Notes under the pieces: generated by a model | What the model saw: the letters and a program-made list of their open reading frames with translations, nothing else | What the model was told of the DNA's origin: nothing | The model's database searches: none | From: JANSWP01 sp041941305 | GTDB lineage: Bacteria > Bacteroidota > Bacteroidia > Chitinophagales > Saprospiraceae | Assembly: GCA_041941305.1 (NCBI GenBank) | Contig: JBGTQJ010000014.1 | Location: 62,001 to 126,000, forward strand | Length of the DNA: 64,000 nucleotides | Reading direction: 5' to 3' | Program-made: the position numbers and the translations under genes | In this document: positions 9,801 through 17,299 of the stretch, in pieces | Layout of the letters: each line of letters starts with the position of its first letter | Position numbering within the stretch: the first letter of the stretch is position 1

Positions 9801-10236
9801 AAACCAGGGAATGAGTAAAGAGTTTGCTCAAATGGCGGCTCGTCAGGCAGCATTGCGACAAGCATTGAAAGAGAAACAGAAGAAACTGCAGGAGCAAGGC
9901 AAGGGTTCTCAGGAATTGCAAGATTTGATAGACCAAATGAATAAAGTAGAAACAGATTTGGTCAATAAAAATCTGACAAACGAAATGATGAAGCGTCAGC
10001 AAGATATCCTCAACCGACTATTGGAACACGAAAAAGCTGAGCGCCAAAGAGAATACGACAACAAACGCAAATCTGAAACTGCAGGAGAATACGACCGCAA
10101 AGTACCTCCTTCTCTTGAGGAATACATCAAAAAACGAGAGGCAGAAATTGAGCAATTTAGAACAGTTTCTCCTTCCTTGAAACCTTATTACAAATTTCTG
10201 GTTGAAGAATATTTTAAATCTCTCAAAACAGATTAA
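6829..10236 (+). CDS. DUF4175 family giant coiled-coil membrane protein
   Basis: This 1135-residue protein has two N-terminal membrane segments (about 29-46 and 58-78), a third at about 161-180, and a beta-rich Ig-like extracytoplasmic region to about residue 500. A very long acidic coiled coil follows (about 502-820), composed almost entirely of E, K, Q, M and L, then a Q/M-rich helical section and a charged C-terminus. The domain order matches DUF4175 proteins, found widely in Bacteroidota and some proteobacteria, whose function is unknown; in other genomes they are often near MoxR/VWA genes. Upstream is a divergent secreted coiled-coil gene; a 48-bp perfect palindrome follows the stop codon. 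A structural or envelope-spanning role is only a guess. Confidence 0.82.
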   Translation: MTEKNNYQLLIEKLDQFIRKFYVNQLIRGSLYSIALILVLFLGLNFLEHYYYFNTSTRTVLFYSFVGISAVALFYWVVTPLMHYFNLGKIISHEQAAQIIGNHFVDVKDKLLNILQLKHQADSASNKELILASINQKSEKIKLVPFRSAIDLNQNRKYLRYALPPLLLLLIMLFAAPSLIKDSTARLIKHRQEFEKPAPFKFIIDKENLEVVQYEDFPLTVTVDGEVIPNEVFIDVDNYQYRLTKEDNNTFTYRFSNVQKETDFKLFSSGIESTDYTLAVLKKPNILGFEVDLNYPNYTLRKDESLSSIGDLVVPVGTNIDWVFNSENTDAIAIRFGDGSELTETKRFSDELFTFKKRAMKDEPYKLYVSNEALPNADSISYTLTIIPDLYPTIKAEKFQDSLDSKLIFFVGEATDDYGLQNLDFNYRITKEDGTQGELQTVSIQNPKSKTTQYTHTWDLNELALDPGDEVSYYFEVYDNDGVNGSKSARTNLMIFAMPTVEEYEAMAEENDDEIKDKLQKSLDESKKLQDDMKKLREKLLQEKDVDWQTKKELEKLLERQKELQKQIDDAKKAFEENIENQEEFTEMDENILEKQEQLQELFEEVMDEEMQELMRQIEELMQELEKEGALEMMEDMEMNDEEMEMELDRMLEMFKQMELEMEMERFMEKLEELAEKQEELSEETEDLGEEMEQHEENSEQMSEEEKQQKEEELDQKQEELNQKQEELNEEFDQLQEKMEEIEQKNEELENKKELGDNEEQMEDIEQDMEDSQQQMQQQQNKNASQKQKSASEKMKNMAMQMQMQMQQQQMEQMQEDMAALRQLLENLVGLSFDQEDLMESFGEANVNTPHYVDLVQDQFKLKDDFKLIEDSLQALSKRVTQIESFVTEKVADVKENLKESIDELEERRKPQAGEHQQRTMKNVNDLALMLSEVMQQMQQQMSGMMAGSQMCTNPGQGAKPGQTPSDKMSQGQQQLNDQMKKMKEGLEKGQNQGMSKEFAQMAARQAALRQALKEKQKKLQEQGKGSQELQDLIDQMNKVETDLVNKNLTNEMMKRQQDILNRLLEHEKAERQREYDNKRKSETAGEYDRKVPPSLEEYIKKREAEIEQFRTVSPSLKPYYKFLVEEYFKSLKTD

Positions 10237-10262
10237 TATTTGAAGCGATTTCAAAGTAAAAT

Positions 10263-10310
10263 ATGAATCATCCCTAATTTTTCAAGCTTGAAAAATTAGG
10301 GATGATTCAT
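10263..10310. repeat. Perfect 48-bp palindrome after the DUF4175 gene
   Basis: Two exactly complementary 24-base arms (10263-10286 and 10287-10310) meet at a central AAGCTT with no spacer. It lies 26 bp after the DUF4175 stop and is followed by GTTGCTTTTTG, so it may act as a terminator, but the arms are far longer than a usual terminator stem. A foldback artefact of assembly is the other possibility. Confidence 0.85.
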
Positions 10311-10447
10311 GTTGCTTTTTGCATTTACTCAGGATTCCTAGAGCATTATGTCAAAAACATATTAAAAAAAATTGGCATATTTATTGATTGTAAATAATCG
10401 TAATGTGTTTTAAAATTTCAGCGTAAATAAAATACCCCAGTAGGTGA

Positions 10448-11077
10448 ATGTTAAACATGCGACTGAGAAGACGAACAAACATTCGCCCACTCCCGAAGCA
10501 ATTTCCACCCTATAATAGCTTCGGGATTTTTTTTGCTCAAAACCAATTTCTTTTCCCAAGTAATCTAGCCCGGTTTAATTACTTCCAAAAAGAATGCGAA
10601 TCTCCTGATTACGAACCATTTGATGAAACCAGTTGTGAGGTGATTTTGCTTTCTGGTTTGCCTGGAGCTGGAAAAGATACTTTTATCAAAGAACATTATT
10701 CAGACCATCCTGTTGTTTCCCTAGATAATTTAAGGCGGACGCAAAAGATTTCGCCAAAGAACAAAAAAGGTACCGGACAAATCGTACAACTAGTAAAGGA
10801 ACAAGCGAAATCGCATCTCCGAAACAAGGTTGATTTTGTTTGGAACGCTACTAATATTACTCGTCAAATGCGGAAGCAGTTGATTGATTTGTTTGTGACC
10901 TATGGTGCAAGGGTAAAGCTGGTTTATATTGAAGTGCCTTATGAAAAATTGTTACAACGAAATTTAGATAGAGCACATCCTGTTCCCAATTCAATTTTGG
11001 AAAAAATGATCCGAAAGCTGGAAGTGCCATCATTGGTAGAAGCACATGAGGTGGAATTTCACATTTCTGAAGTTTGA
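10448..11077 (+). CDS. P-loop nucleotide kinase, probably 5'-truncated
   Basis: The product (209 aa) contains Walker A GLPGAGKDT around residues 70-78, a VVSLDNLRR segment, WNATNITRQMR and VYIEVPYEKLLQRN, the pattern of the AAA_33/polynucleotide-kinase-like family. From residue ~30 onward (FPSNLARFNYFQ) it resembles the C-terminal half of longer Bacteroidota proteins that carry an additional N-terminal domain; that comparison is from memory. A TGA directly precedes the ATG, and the first ~28 codons are read through a terminator-like hairpin (10491-10534), so the annotated N-terminus is doubtful and no other ATG is available before the kinase core. It could be a functional short kinase, an attenuated gene or a remnant. 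Confidence 0.6.
   Translation: MLNMRLRRRTNIRPLPKQFPPYNSFGIFFAQNQFLFPSNLARFNYFQKECESPDYEPFDETSCEVILLSGLPGAGKDTFIKEHYSDHPVVSLDNLRRTQKISPKNKKGTGQIVQLVKEQAKSHLRNKVDFVWNATNITRQMRKQLIDLFVTYGARVKLVYIEVPYEKLLQRNLDRAHPVPNSILEKMIRKLEVPSLVEAHEVEFHISEV
10491..10534 (+). terminator. Terminator-like hairpin inside the kinase reading frame
   Basis: TCCCGAAGC (10491-10499) pairs perfectly with GCTTCGGGA (10518-10526) across an 18-base loop, followed at once by eight T (10527-10534). This is the shape of an intrinsic terminator, although the loop is long, and it lies within the first 30 codons of the kinase frame. It may be an attenuator, or the 3' border of something unrelated to the kinase. Confidence 0.55.
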
Positions 11078-11189
11078 AATCATTTGACTTTCATTTATCC
11101 GGAAGTGACTTTAAGTTGCTGCCTGATTTTTCTGACAAAGAAAATTAAAACACCTAAATTGAGCCTCCTAATATCAAATACAAACATTC

Positions 11190-13493
11190 ATGAGCAAAAC
11201 AAAGATATCCCCTTCTTATTCTTCTGGAATCCAAAGTCTGCTCCCACTTTTCTATGTCGCCTGGGCAGACCGTGTCTTAACTTCAAATGAAGTGCATCTC
11301 CTGGAAAAAAAAATAGCGGAGTTGAAGTTTTTGAAAGAAGAAGACAAACAAGTTTTGAGTAACTGGTGTAATCCCTCTCACCCTCCTTCCCGTGAATTAT
11401 TCCACCATTGGAAAATCGTTTTGCGAAATGCCGCCGCTGGCTATTCAGGAGAAAAAAAGCAGTCTTTAGTAGATCTGGGGCTCGAAATGGCACAGCAAAG
11501 TGCTTTAGAAGAGAATGGAATTTACTGGTCTGCTCAGGAAACCAGGAATGCTTTGGAGGAGCTGGAAGAAGCACTGGGGATGGTGAATATTGGAACCTAC
11601 GATTCCCTTTTTCCGGCTGAACAGTTATCTCAGTTTATTGCATCGAGTTTTAACATTTCGAAAATGCGCGCGCTACTGGATGGTGATTTGGGTGAAGTGA
11701 GGGATAAAATGAGAGCACTCCTTTCAGAAAAACGTTTTGAATTCAAAACACTGAGACAAAAAGAAACCTACCGGGAACAGGTACTTCAATGGTGTAGAAT
11801 GCTGGCAGATCAGGGAATGGGAGCATTATCCTATCCAGAAGAATTTGGGGGTGAAAATGACATGACTTCTTACACGACGGTTTTTGAAATGCTGGGGCAT
11901 CACGATTTAAGTCTTGCAGTGAAATTTGGTGTTCAATTCGGATTATTTGGAGGAAGCGTGTTATTTCTCGGAACCAAAAGAAATCACGATGCATACCTGA
12001 AAAAGATTGGTACTTTGGAATTACCTGGCTGCTTTGCCATGACAGAAACGGGTCACGGCTCTAATGTCAGAGGCTTGGAAACTACAATTACCTATGAGCC
12101 CCTCAATCAGGATTTTATCGTCAATACTCCACATAAACTGGCAGGAAAAGAATACATCGGCAATGCACTTCATGGAAAAATGGCAACAGTGTTTGGGCAG
12201 CTGCTTGTAAAAGGAGTCAATCATGGGATTCATGCCATTTTAGTGCCCCTGAGGGATGAAAATGGTGAAACCCTGGACGGAGTTCGAATAGAAGACAATG
12301 GTTATAAATTGGGTTTAAATGGTGTTGACAATGGTAGAATTTGGTTTGATGAAGTATGCGTGCCTCGCGAAAATTTACTAAATCGATTTGGAGATGTTGA
12401 TGAAGGTGGAACATACTCTAGTCCCATCCAAAATCCTTCTAAACGATTTTTCACCATGCTTGGAACCCTCGTTGGAGGAAGAGTTTGTGTACCTAGAGCT
12501 GGCTTAAGTGCTACAAAAACAGGATTGACTATTGCCATCAAATATGCCCTGAAAAGAAGACAATTTGCGCCCAGTATTCAAGAACCAGAAACCATTCTAC
12601 TGGACTATCCAAGTCATCAAAGAAGGTTGATGCCATTGTTGGCAAAAGCCTACGCTCTCGAATTTGGATTGACCTATTTGACAAAAAGGTATGTCAATCG
12701 GACTGAAGATGATATCCGAGAGATTGAAACTTTGGCGGCAGCCCTGAAATCCTATGCCACCTGGTATACCACAGAGACCTTACAAGAATGTCGGGAAGCT
12801 TGTGGTGGAAAGGGCTATTTGGCAGAAAATCGCTTCGCAGACTTGAAAGCAGACACCGATATTTTTACAACTTTTGAAGGTGATAACACTGTATTAATGC
12901 AGTTGGTAGCCAAAGGTCTATTGACTGAGTACAAGCAATCTTTTCACGATGAAGGCATGATGGGTGTTTTGAGGATGCTGGCAAGTCGAGTCTACGTTTC
13001 AGTAGCAGAAATGAACCCTATCACAATTCGGAATACGAGTAGCGATCATTTACTGGATTCTGAATTTCATATAAGTGCATTTGAATTTCATGAAAAACAA
13101 TTGCTTTATTCAGTTGCTCAGAGATTGCGGGGTAAAATCAAAGATGGCATGCGGTCCTATGATGCCTTCTTGGAATGTCAAACGCATTTATTGGCTTTAG
13201 CAGAAGCATTTGCTGAAAGAGTCATTTTGGAGCAATTTTTAGCAGTTATAGCAAATTGTACAGACGAAAATTTGAAAACTATTTTGAAAAAATTGTGTGA
13301 TTTGTTTGCCCTTTCCACTATCGAAAAACACAAAGGCTGGTTTTTGGAAAAAGATTATATGGAAAGTGCCAAAACCAAAGCAATTAGAAGAATGGTAGAT
13401 AGTCTTTGCAAATCAGTTCGGGAAGAAGCAGGAGCACTGGTTGAAGCTTTTGGAATTCCAAAAACATTGCTGGCAGCACCCATTGCAGTATGA
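11190..13493 (+). CDS. Acyl-CoA oxidase/dehydrogenase with N-terminal helical domain
   Basis: This 767-residue flavoenzyme has the acyl-CoA dehydrogenase/oxidase core from about residue 150: the FAD-contact motif FAMTETGHGSNVRG, GGKGYLAENRF, and the catalytic-base motif TFEGDNTVL with E563 in the position of the catalytic glutamate. The motif wording is closer to acyl-CoA oxidases (peroxisomal ACOX type) than to short-chain dehydrogenases. It probably performs the first oxidation step of fatty acid beta-oxidation. The first ~130 residues form an extra helical domain (LFYVAWADRVLTSNEVHLLE) resembling TerB-like domains. No other beta-oxidation gene is adjacent. It converges with the T9SS gene, with only 4 bp between the stop codons. 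Whether electrons go to oxygen or to ETF cannot be decided here. Confidence 0.86.
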   Translation: MSKTKISPSYSSGIQSLLPLFYVAWADRVLTSNEVHLLEKKIAELKFLKEEDKQVLSNWCNPSHPPSRELFHHWKIVLRNAAAGYSGEKKQSLVDLGLEMAQQSALEENGIYWSAQETRNALEELEEALGMVNIGTYDSLFPAEQLSQFIASSFNISKMRALLDGDLGEVRDKMRALLSEKRFEFKTLRQKETYREQVLQWCRMLADQGMGALSYPEEFGGENDMTSYTTVFEMLGHHDLSLAVKFGVQFGLFGGSVLFLGTKRNHDAYLKKIGTLELPGCFAMTETGHGSNVRGLETTITYEPLNQDFIVNTPHKLAGKEYIGNALHGKMATVFGQLLVKGVNHGIHAILVPLRDENGETLDGVRIEDNGYKLGLNGVDNGRIWFDEVCVPRENLLNRFGDVDEGGTYSSPIQNPSKRFFTMLGTLVGGRVCVPRAGLSATKTGLTIAIKYALKRRQFAPSIQEPETILLDYPSHQRRLMPLLAKAYALEFGLTYLTKRYVNRTEDDIREIETLAAALKSYATWYTTETLQECREACGGKGYLAENRFADLKADTDIFTTFEGDNTVLMQLVAKGLLTEYKQSFHDEGMMGVLRMLASRVYVSVAEMNPITIRNTSSDHLLDSEFHISAFEFHEKQLLYSVAQRLRGKIKDGMRSYDAFLECQTHLLALAEAFAERVILEQFLAVIANCTDENLKTILKKLCDLFALSTIEKHKGWFLEKDYMESAKTKAIRRMVDSLCKSVREEAGALVEAFGIPKTLLAAPIAV

Positions 13494-13497
13494 ATGA

Positions 13498-16383
13498 CTA
13501 CCTCAAAATTACTTTCCCACTGCCTATCAAATAACCTTCAGTTTCTATTTTGAAAAAGTAAATACCTGAGGGCAAATCCCGGCGATCAAATTCAAACTGA
13601 TGCTTGGAAGTTACGAATGCTCTTACCTGCCTGCCATTGGCATCATAAAGACTGAAGTGAATTTTTTGAAGTGTAACTCCATCTATCTCAAAAGTTGCTT
13701 TTTCGGAAAAAGGATTAGGATAGACATTCAGTTCCAGATTTTGAAGATGTGTATTGTTTACAGAAGTAGTGTCATTGGGAGGCTCCGTTACAATGATGAA
13801 GTTCCTGGCAAGATTGTGAAAAGTTTTGTTTGTAATGACTGGTTCATTAAAATCGAAATAGATCGCAGCCGAATTGTAAATGGTTGATGAGGTTGGGTTT
13901 TCAGGCGTCTGATGAACCTTGAATTTTACAAAGCCATGAGAAGCAGGTTCATTCACATTGCTGTCAGGTAGCATAATATCCGGAAAGGAAAATTTCAAAA
14001 TTCCTCGTCCATATATTTCAAAATCATAAGGGTGGCTACTCGCACCAGGTCTAATGGAAGTGATATCCAAAAAGCGGGAAAGGGTATCTCGAATAACAAC
14101 TTTAAATGCAGTATCGGTACCCGTATTTTGGAAACGAATGAGGTATTCAATTTCTGTATTTGGTTCTATCAAATGTTGGTCACCAAAGCCTCTGGGAAAT
14201 CCCTGCTTATCGTTTGGATCCCAGGATCCTACATTTTCTCTACAATCCAAATCAATAAAAGGATTTGCATCATTCTCAGGATATTGAATGACGTATCCGA
14301 GGCTGAATGGATTGCCTCCACATCCTTCCACGGCAATACTTGGGGAGCTATTTCCAGGAAAGGTAGGGCTTTGCTCGGCTTCCATCCTTACAGTTGCACC
14401 TTGTGGGTACCAAACGATGGTGGTGTCCTCCTGTCCGTTCAATTGGAAATTACTCTGCATTCCTACGATGTGATCTTCAATAATCACAAAGTCCAGCGCC
14501 TCTTGCATGTTTCCACTTCCAATATTTTTGATCTTCAAAAGAGCAGAATCCCCCAGGCATTGAGCATCCAATTCAATACTTACCTGATCCCAGCCTGTGG
14601 TATCTATACATAATTCATCTGGAGTTATATGCCCTTCTACGCAATGCGTTTGCCCCAAAGTAGTGGAATCACAATCTACCATCACTTCTACATTAAAACT
14701 ACCACTTTCAAAAACATCTACTATGCCGACATCAAAAGAGTACGTATCACCATTTTGACTTGTCCATGGAATGCTACTCGACAAGACCTCAAGGTATGGA
14801 TCGAAAGTAACATCTACATGTGTATCATCACTAATGATAGTTCCCGTATTGGAATATTGAATGGTATAATTACTAGGGAAACAGCGCCTCAATAAATTAG
14901 TCGAAACGTCCACTTGCATCATTGGACAATACTCATCTGGTTGAATGGTAAAGTCTACAATTGTCGTATCAAAAGTGCCACTCAAACTTACGGCAAAACT
15001 GTCTTCACAAATAAACCAATATTCAGACATATCGCCGATATAAACCGTATAATTTCCTGCTGGGACAGGAATGGAATAATAGCCATTTGCATCTGTAGTG
15101 CCGTAAAAATTGGTAACTCCGTTGGCAACTATCAGCTGATTCTCAACATTTATCGAATTTGAATCCGGCAAGCAATCCAAGTCATAATCTGAAAAAATAT
15201 TTCCTGTAATTAAGTTAGAAAGGGAAAGACCAGAACCATCGGTTTTTATCAGATAAGCATCATTCTCTCCAGCTCCAAAGCTCGTTGTAGTTCCAGCTAT
15301 TGCAAAACCGCTTTGTTCCACGACTGAAAAACCCAAATCACCAAAATCTCCACCAAAGGTTCTTTCCCATTCTTCATTTCCTGAATTATCTACGTGAAGG
15401 GCAAAAACATTTCTATCAGCATTGAGGCTGCTTCTGGTTTCTCCAGCTAAAATGAATCCACCAGTAGAGGGTCTAATGGAATAGATAGCCTCAAAGCCCG
15501 TATGGAAAAAATTTCTCCAGAAAATCTGATTTCCGTCTGAATCAATTTTTAACAGAAAGGGATCGTCCTGAGAGAACGTTCCAATATTTTGAACACCAGA
15601 AATGACAAAATTGCCATCCGGTGTTGAGGAAAGTGCGTAACCTTTTTCCAGAAATGTAGTACCATAAGTTCTTTCCCAAATGGTTTCACCATCTGTATCC
15701 GTTTTGATTACATATACGTCATAATCACCAGCTCCAAAGCTTTTCGTATAACCTGCAACAAGTAAATGATTTTCGTCTGTCTCCACCACAGAAAAACCTT
15801 CTTCCCATTGGTCTCCTCCAAACTCTTTCCACCAAAGTTCATTACCATTGATGTCCGTCTTTAAAAGGAAAATATTGCGGTCTGGCTTACCATCAGAAGA
15901 GACAAAATATTTGTAACCAACAATCACGAATCCACCATCTGATACTTCAATAGCTACTCGCCCTAAAACAGAATCCTGGGAAGAAAAGTGGGTCCAAAGG
16001 GTATCCCCCAGGTCATCCATCCGAAGCATATAAGTGTGCTTCAGGCTTTCAATTGCTTTGGTACCACCTACAATGTAGCCCCCATCAGTTGTTTCTCGAA
16101 TGCTGTTCCCAGATTCAACATCATATAAGTCTCCATATAATTTTTCCCAGTCAACTAATCCATCAGCGTCTGTTTTGACCATCCACACGTCCCAATCCCC
16201 CATCGTAGATACTTCCTTTTCCCCAGTAATAATGTATCCACCGTCAGCAGTAGGTGACAAATCATTGAACCTTTCACCTAGAGCACTGCCATAGGTTTTC
16301 TCCCATCCTTGTGCCGACATGCACAAACATGCAAACATTCCTAAAGCGGTGATGAAAAGTCGTTTTTTGTCGCTCACTCTCAT
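13498..16383 (-). CDS. T9SS-exported repeat protein with type A sorting domain
   Basis: The 961-residue product starts with a signal peptide and then carries about eight repeats of ~50 residues of the form W-E-K-T-Y-G...DGGYIITG (residues ~25-390), which should fold as a beta-propeller-like surface domain. A carboxypeptidase-regulatory-like segment follows (~400-470), then DUF11-like beta domains. Near the C-terminus is a conserved module (WDPNDKQGFP...YLIRFQNTGTDTA) known from many Bacteroidota surface proteins. The last ~80 residues (LNVYPNPFSEKATFE ... KVILR) are a T9SS type A sorting domain, so the protein is exported through the outer membrane and anchored or released. Ligand unknown. 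No adjacent gene points to a specific role. Confidence 0.88.
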   Translation of the reverse strand: MRVSDKKRLFITALGMFACLCMSAQGWEKTYGSALGERFNDLSPTADGGYIITGEKEVSTMGDWDVWMVKTDADGLVDWEKLYGDLYDVESGNSIRETTDGGYIVGGTKAIESLKHTYMLRMDDLGDTLWTHFSSQDSVLGRVAIEVSDGGFVIVGYKYFVSSDGKPDRNIFLLKTDINGNELWWKEFGGDQWEEGFSVVETDENHLLVAGYTKSFGAGDYDVYVIKTDTDGETIWERTYGTTFLEKGYALSSTPDGNFVISGVQNIGTFSQDDPFLLKIDSDGNQIFWRNFFHTGFEAIYSIRPSTGGFILAGETRSSLNADRNVFALHVDNSGNEEWERTFGGDFGDLGFSVVEQSGFAIAGTTTSFGAGENDAYLIKTDGSGLSLSNLITGNIFSDYDLDCLPDSNSINVENQLIVANGVTNFYGTTDANGYYSIPVPAGNYTVYIGDMSEYWFICEDSFAVSLSGTFDTTIVDFTIQPDEYCPMMQVDVSTNLLRRCFPSNYTIQYSNTGTIISDDTHVDVTFDPYLEVLSSSIPWTSQNGDTYSFDVGIVDVFESGSFNVEVMVDCDSTTLGQTHCVEGHITPDELCIDTTGWDQVSIELDAQCLGDSALLKIKNIGSGNMQEALDFVIIEDHIVGMQSNFQLNGQEDTTIVWYPQGATVRMEAEQSPTFPGNSSPSIAVEGCGGNPFSLGYVIQYPENDANPFIDLDCRENVGSWDPNDKQGFPRGFGDQHLIEPNTEIEYLIRFQNTGTDTAFKVVIRDTLSRFLDITSIRPGASSHPYDFEIYGRGILKFSFPDIMLPDSNVNEPASHGFVKFKVHQTPENPTSSTIYNSAAIYFDFNEPVITNKTFHNLARNFIIVTEPPNDTTSVNNTHLQNLELNVYPNPFSEKATFEIDGVTLQKIHFSLYDANGRQVRAFVTSKHQFEFDRRDLPSGIYFFKIETEGYLIGSGKVILR

Positions 16384-16551
16384 GGGTTATCGAAACTAGG
16401 GTAGATTTTTTGGCTTCAGGGCAATTTATAGGGTATACCAAGTTTAAGCTTAAGTTTCTTTAACGAACTGATAATCAAATATTAAAAATCAATTCAAGGA
16501 GTAAAAAAATCAGATCCTTTATTTAGTTTGTCTTAGCTTTTTTTGAGGGCT

Positions 16552-16796
16552 AACCTGCCAGGTTTTCATTTTACAGAAGCTAGTCGTTTTCCAGTTTAGA
16601 ATAATTCTATAAGCATTTTTCGCACCAAGGATAACAATTTGTGGCTCTGACAAAAAACCAATGAAGGAATTCATCGGGATAGTATAAATTGATTTTAAGT
16701 CAGCATGTTCCACTAAACCAGGGTTCACAAAATGAAATTTCGGATAGAAAAATTTTAAAATACATAGCCTGCTTTGTAAAACGAAACCTGGCAGGT
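16552..16796. repeat. AACCTGCCAGGTT-bounded inverted-repeat element
   Basis: The left arm (16552-16580) begins AACCTGCCAGGTTTTCATTT and the right arm (16771-16796) ends TGTAAAACGAAACCTGGCAGGT. They are inverted copies of about 27 bases with a few mismatches and gaps, enclosing ~190 bp. Size and layout fit a MITE-like or REP-like unit. A related but shorter AACCTG(N)AGGTT pair occurs at 58296-58377. No target duplication is evident. Confidence 0.6.
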
Positions 16797-16986
16797 CTTT
16801 TCCTGCTTCTTCATAAATCAATAACAATAACCTGAATTTTTATAGAGAGAAAATGTTAAAACGATCAGTTTCGGGAAAAAGTACATCTAGGACTTACCTA
16901 AGTTCAATGCTAAGATGACGCTGGTTAACAGACATTCGCTGCTTTTCTGATAATAATCATGCAAAGAACTTCTTTTCAAAAAAAGT

Positions 16987-17036
16987 GGTATCCCCGACCG
17001 GATCTGAAACCCGAGAATTTTTCGGTCAGAGATACC
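16987..17036. repeat. Imperfect 14-bp hairpin
   Basis: GGTATCCCCGACCG (16987-17000) pairs with CGGTCAGAGATACC (17023-17036) with two mismatches and a 22-base loop. It sits alone in the gene-poor stretch upstream of the helical protein gene at 17300. It could be a structured RNA, a terminator without a T-run, or a decayed element; nothing decides between these. Confidence 0.45.
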
Positions 17037-17299
17037 CTTGCTACTAAAGTCTGTTAAGTTGGAAAATATTTCTAATTCAAAAGTCTCAATTAAAACCATA
17101 GGGAACAAAAACAAAAAATTGGGATTCTCGGAAAAAATAAAGCCAAAAGCAGCAAATTATGTATAAATAATATCCTATAAATAGAAGTGTTAAAAAACCA
17201 ACGCGATAAAACACCTTGTAATTAAAACGTTTTAAAAAAGCGCATCAAATTTTTCAATCTTGTTCAGTCTGATGCAATTCTCGGATTTTTTCTACGTGT

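Larger units (their letters stand above)
16384..17299. other. Gene-poor 0.9 kb stretch with inverted repeats
   Basis: No convincing coding region. The stretch holds an inverted-repeat element at 16552-16796 and an imperfect hairpin at 16987-17036, both listed separately. A 102-codon frame on the minus strand (16519-16827) spans the first element; it reads through both repeat arms and is not called. The final 150 bp before 17300 are plain AT-rich leader for the next gene. Confidence 0.6.

Noticed and set aside
16519..16827. 102-codon minus-strand frame
   Set aside because: It spans both arms of the inverted-repeat element; more likely a chance frame within a repeat than a gene.
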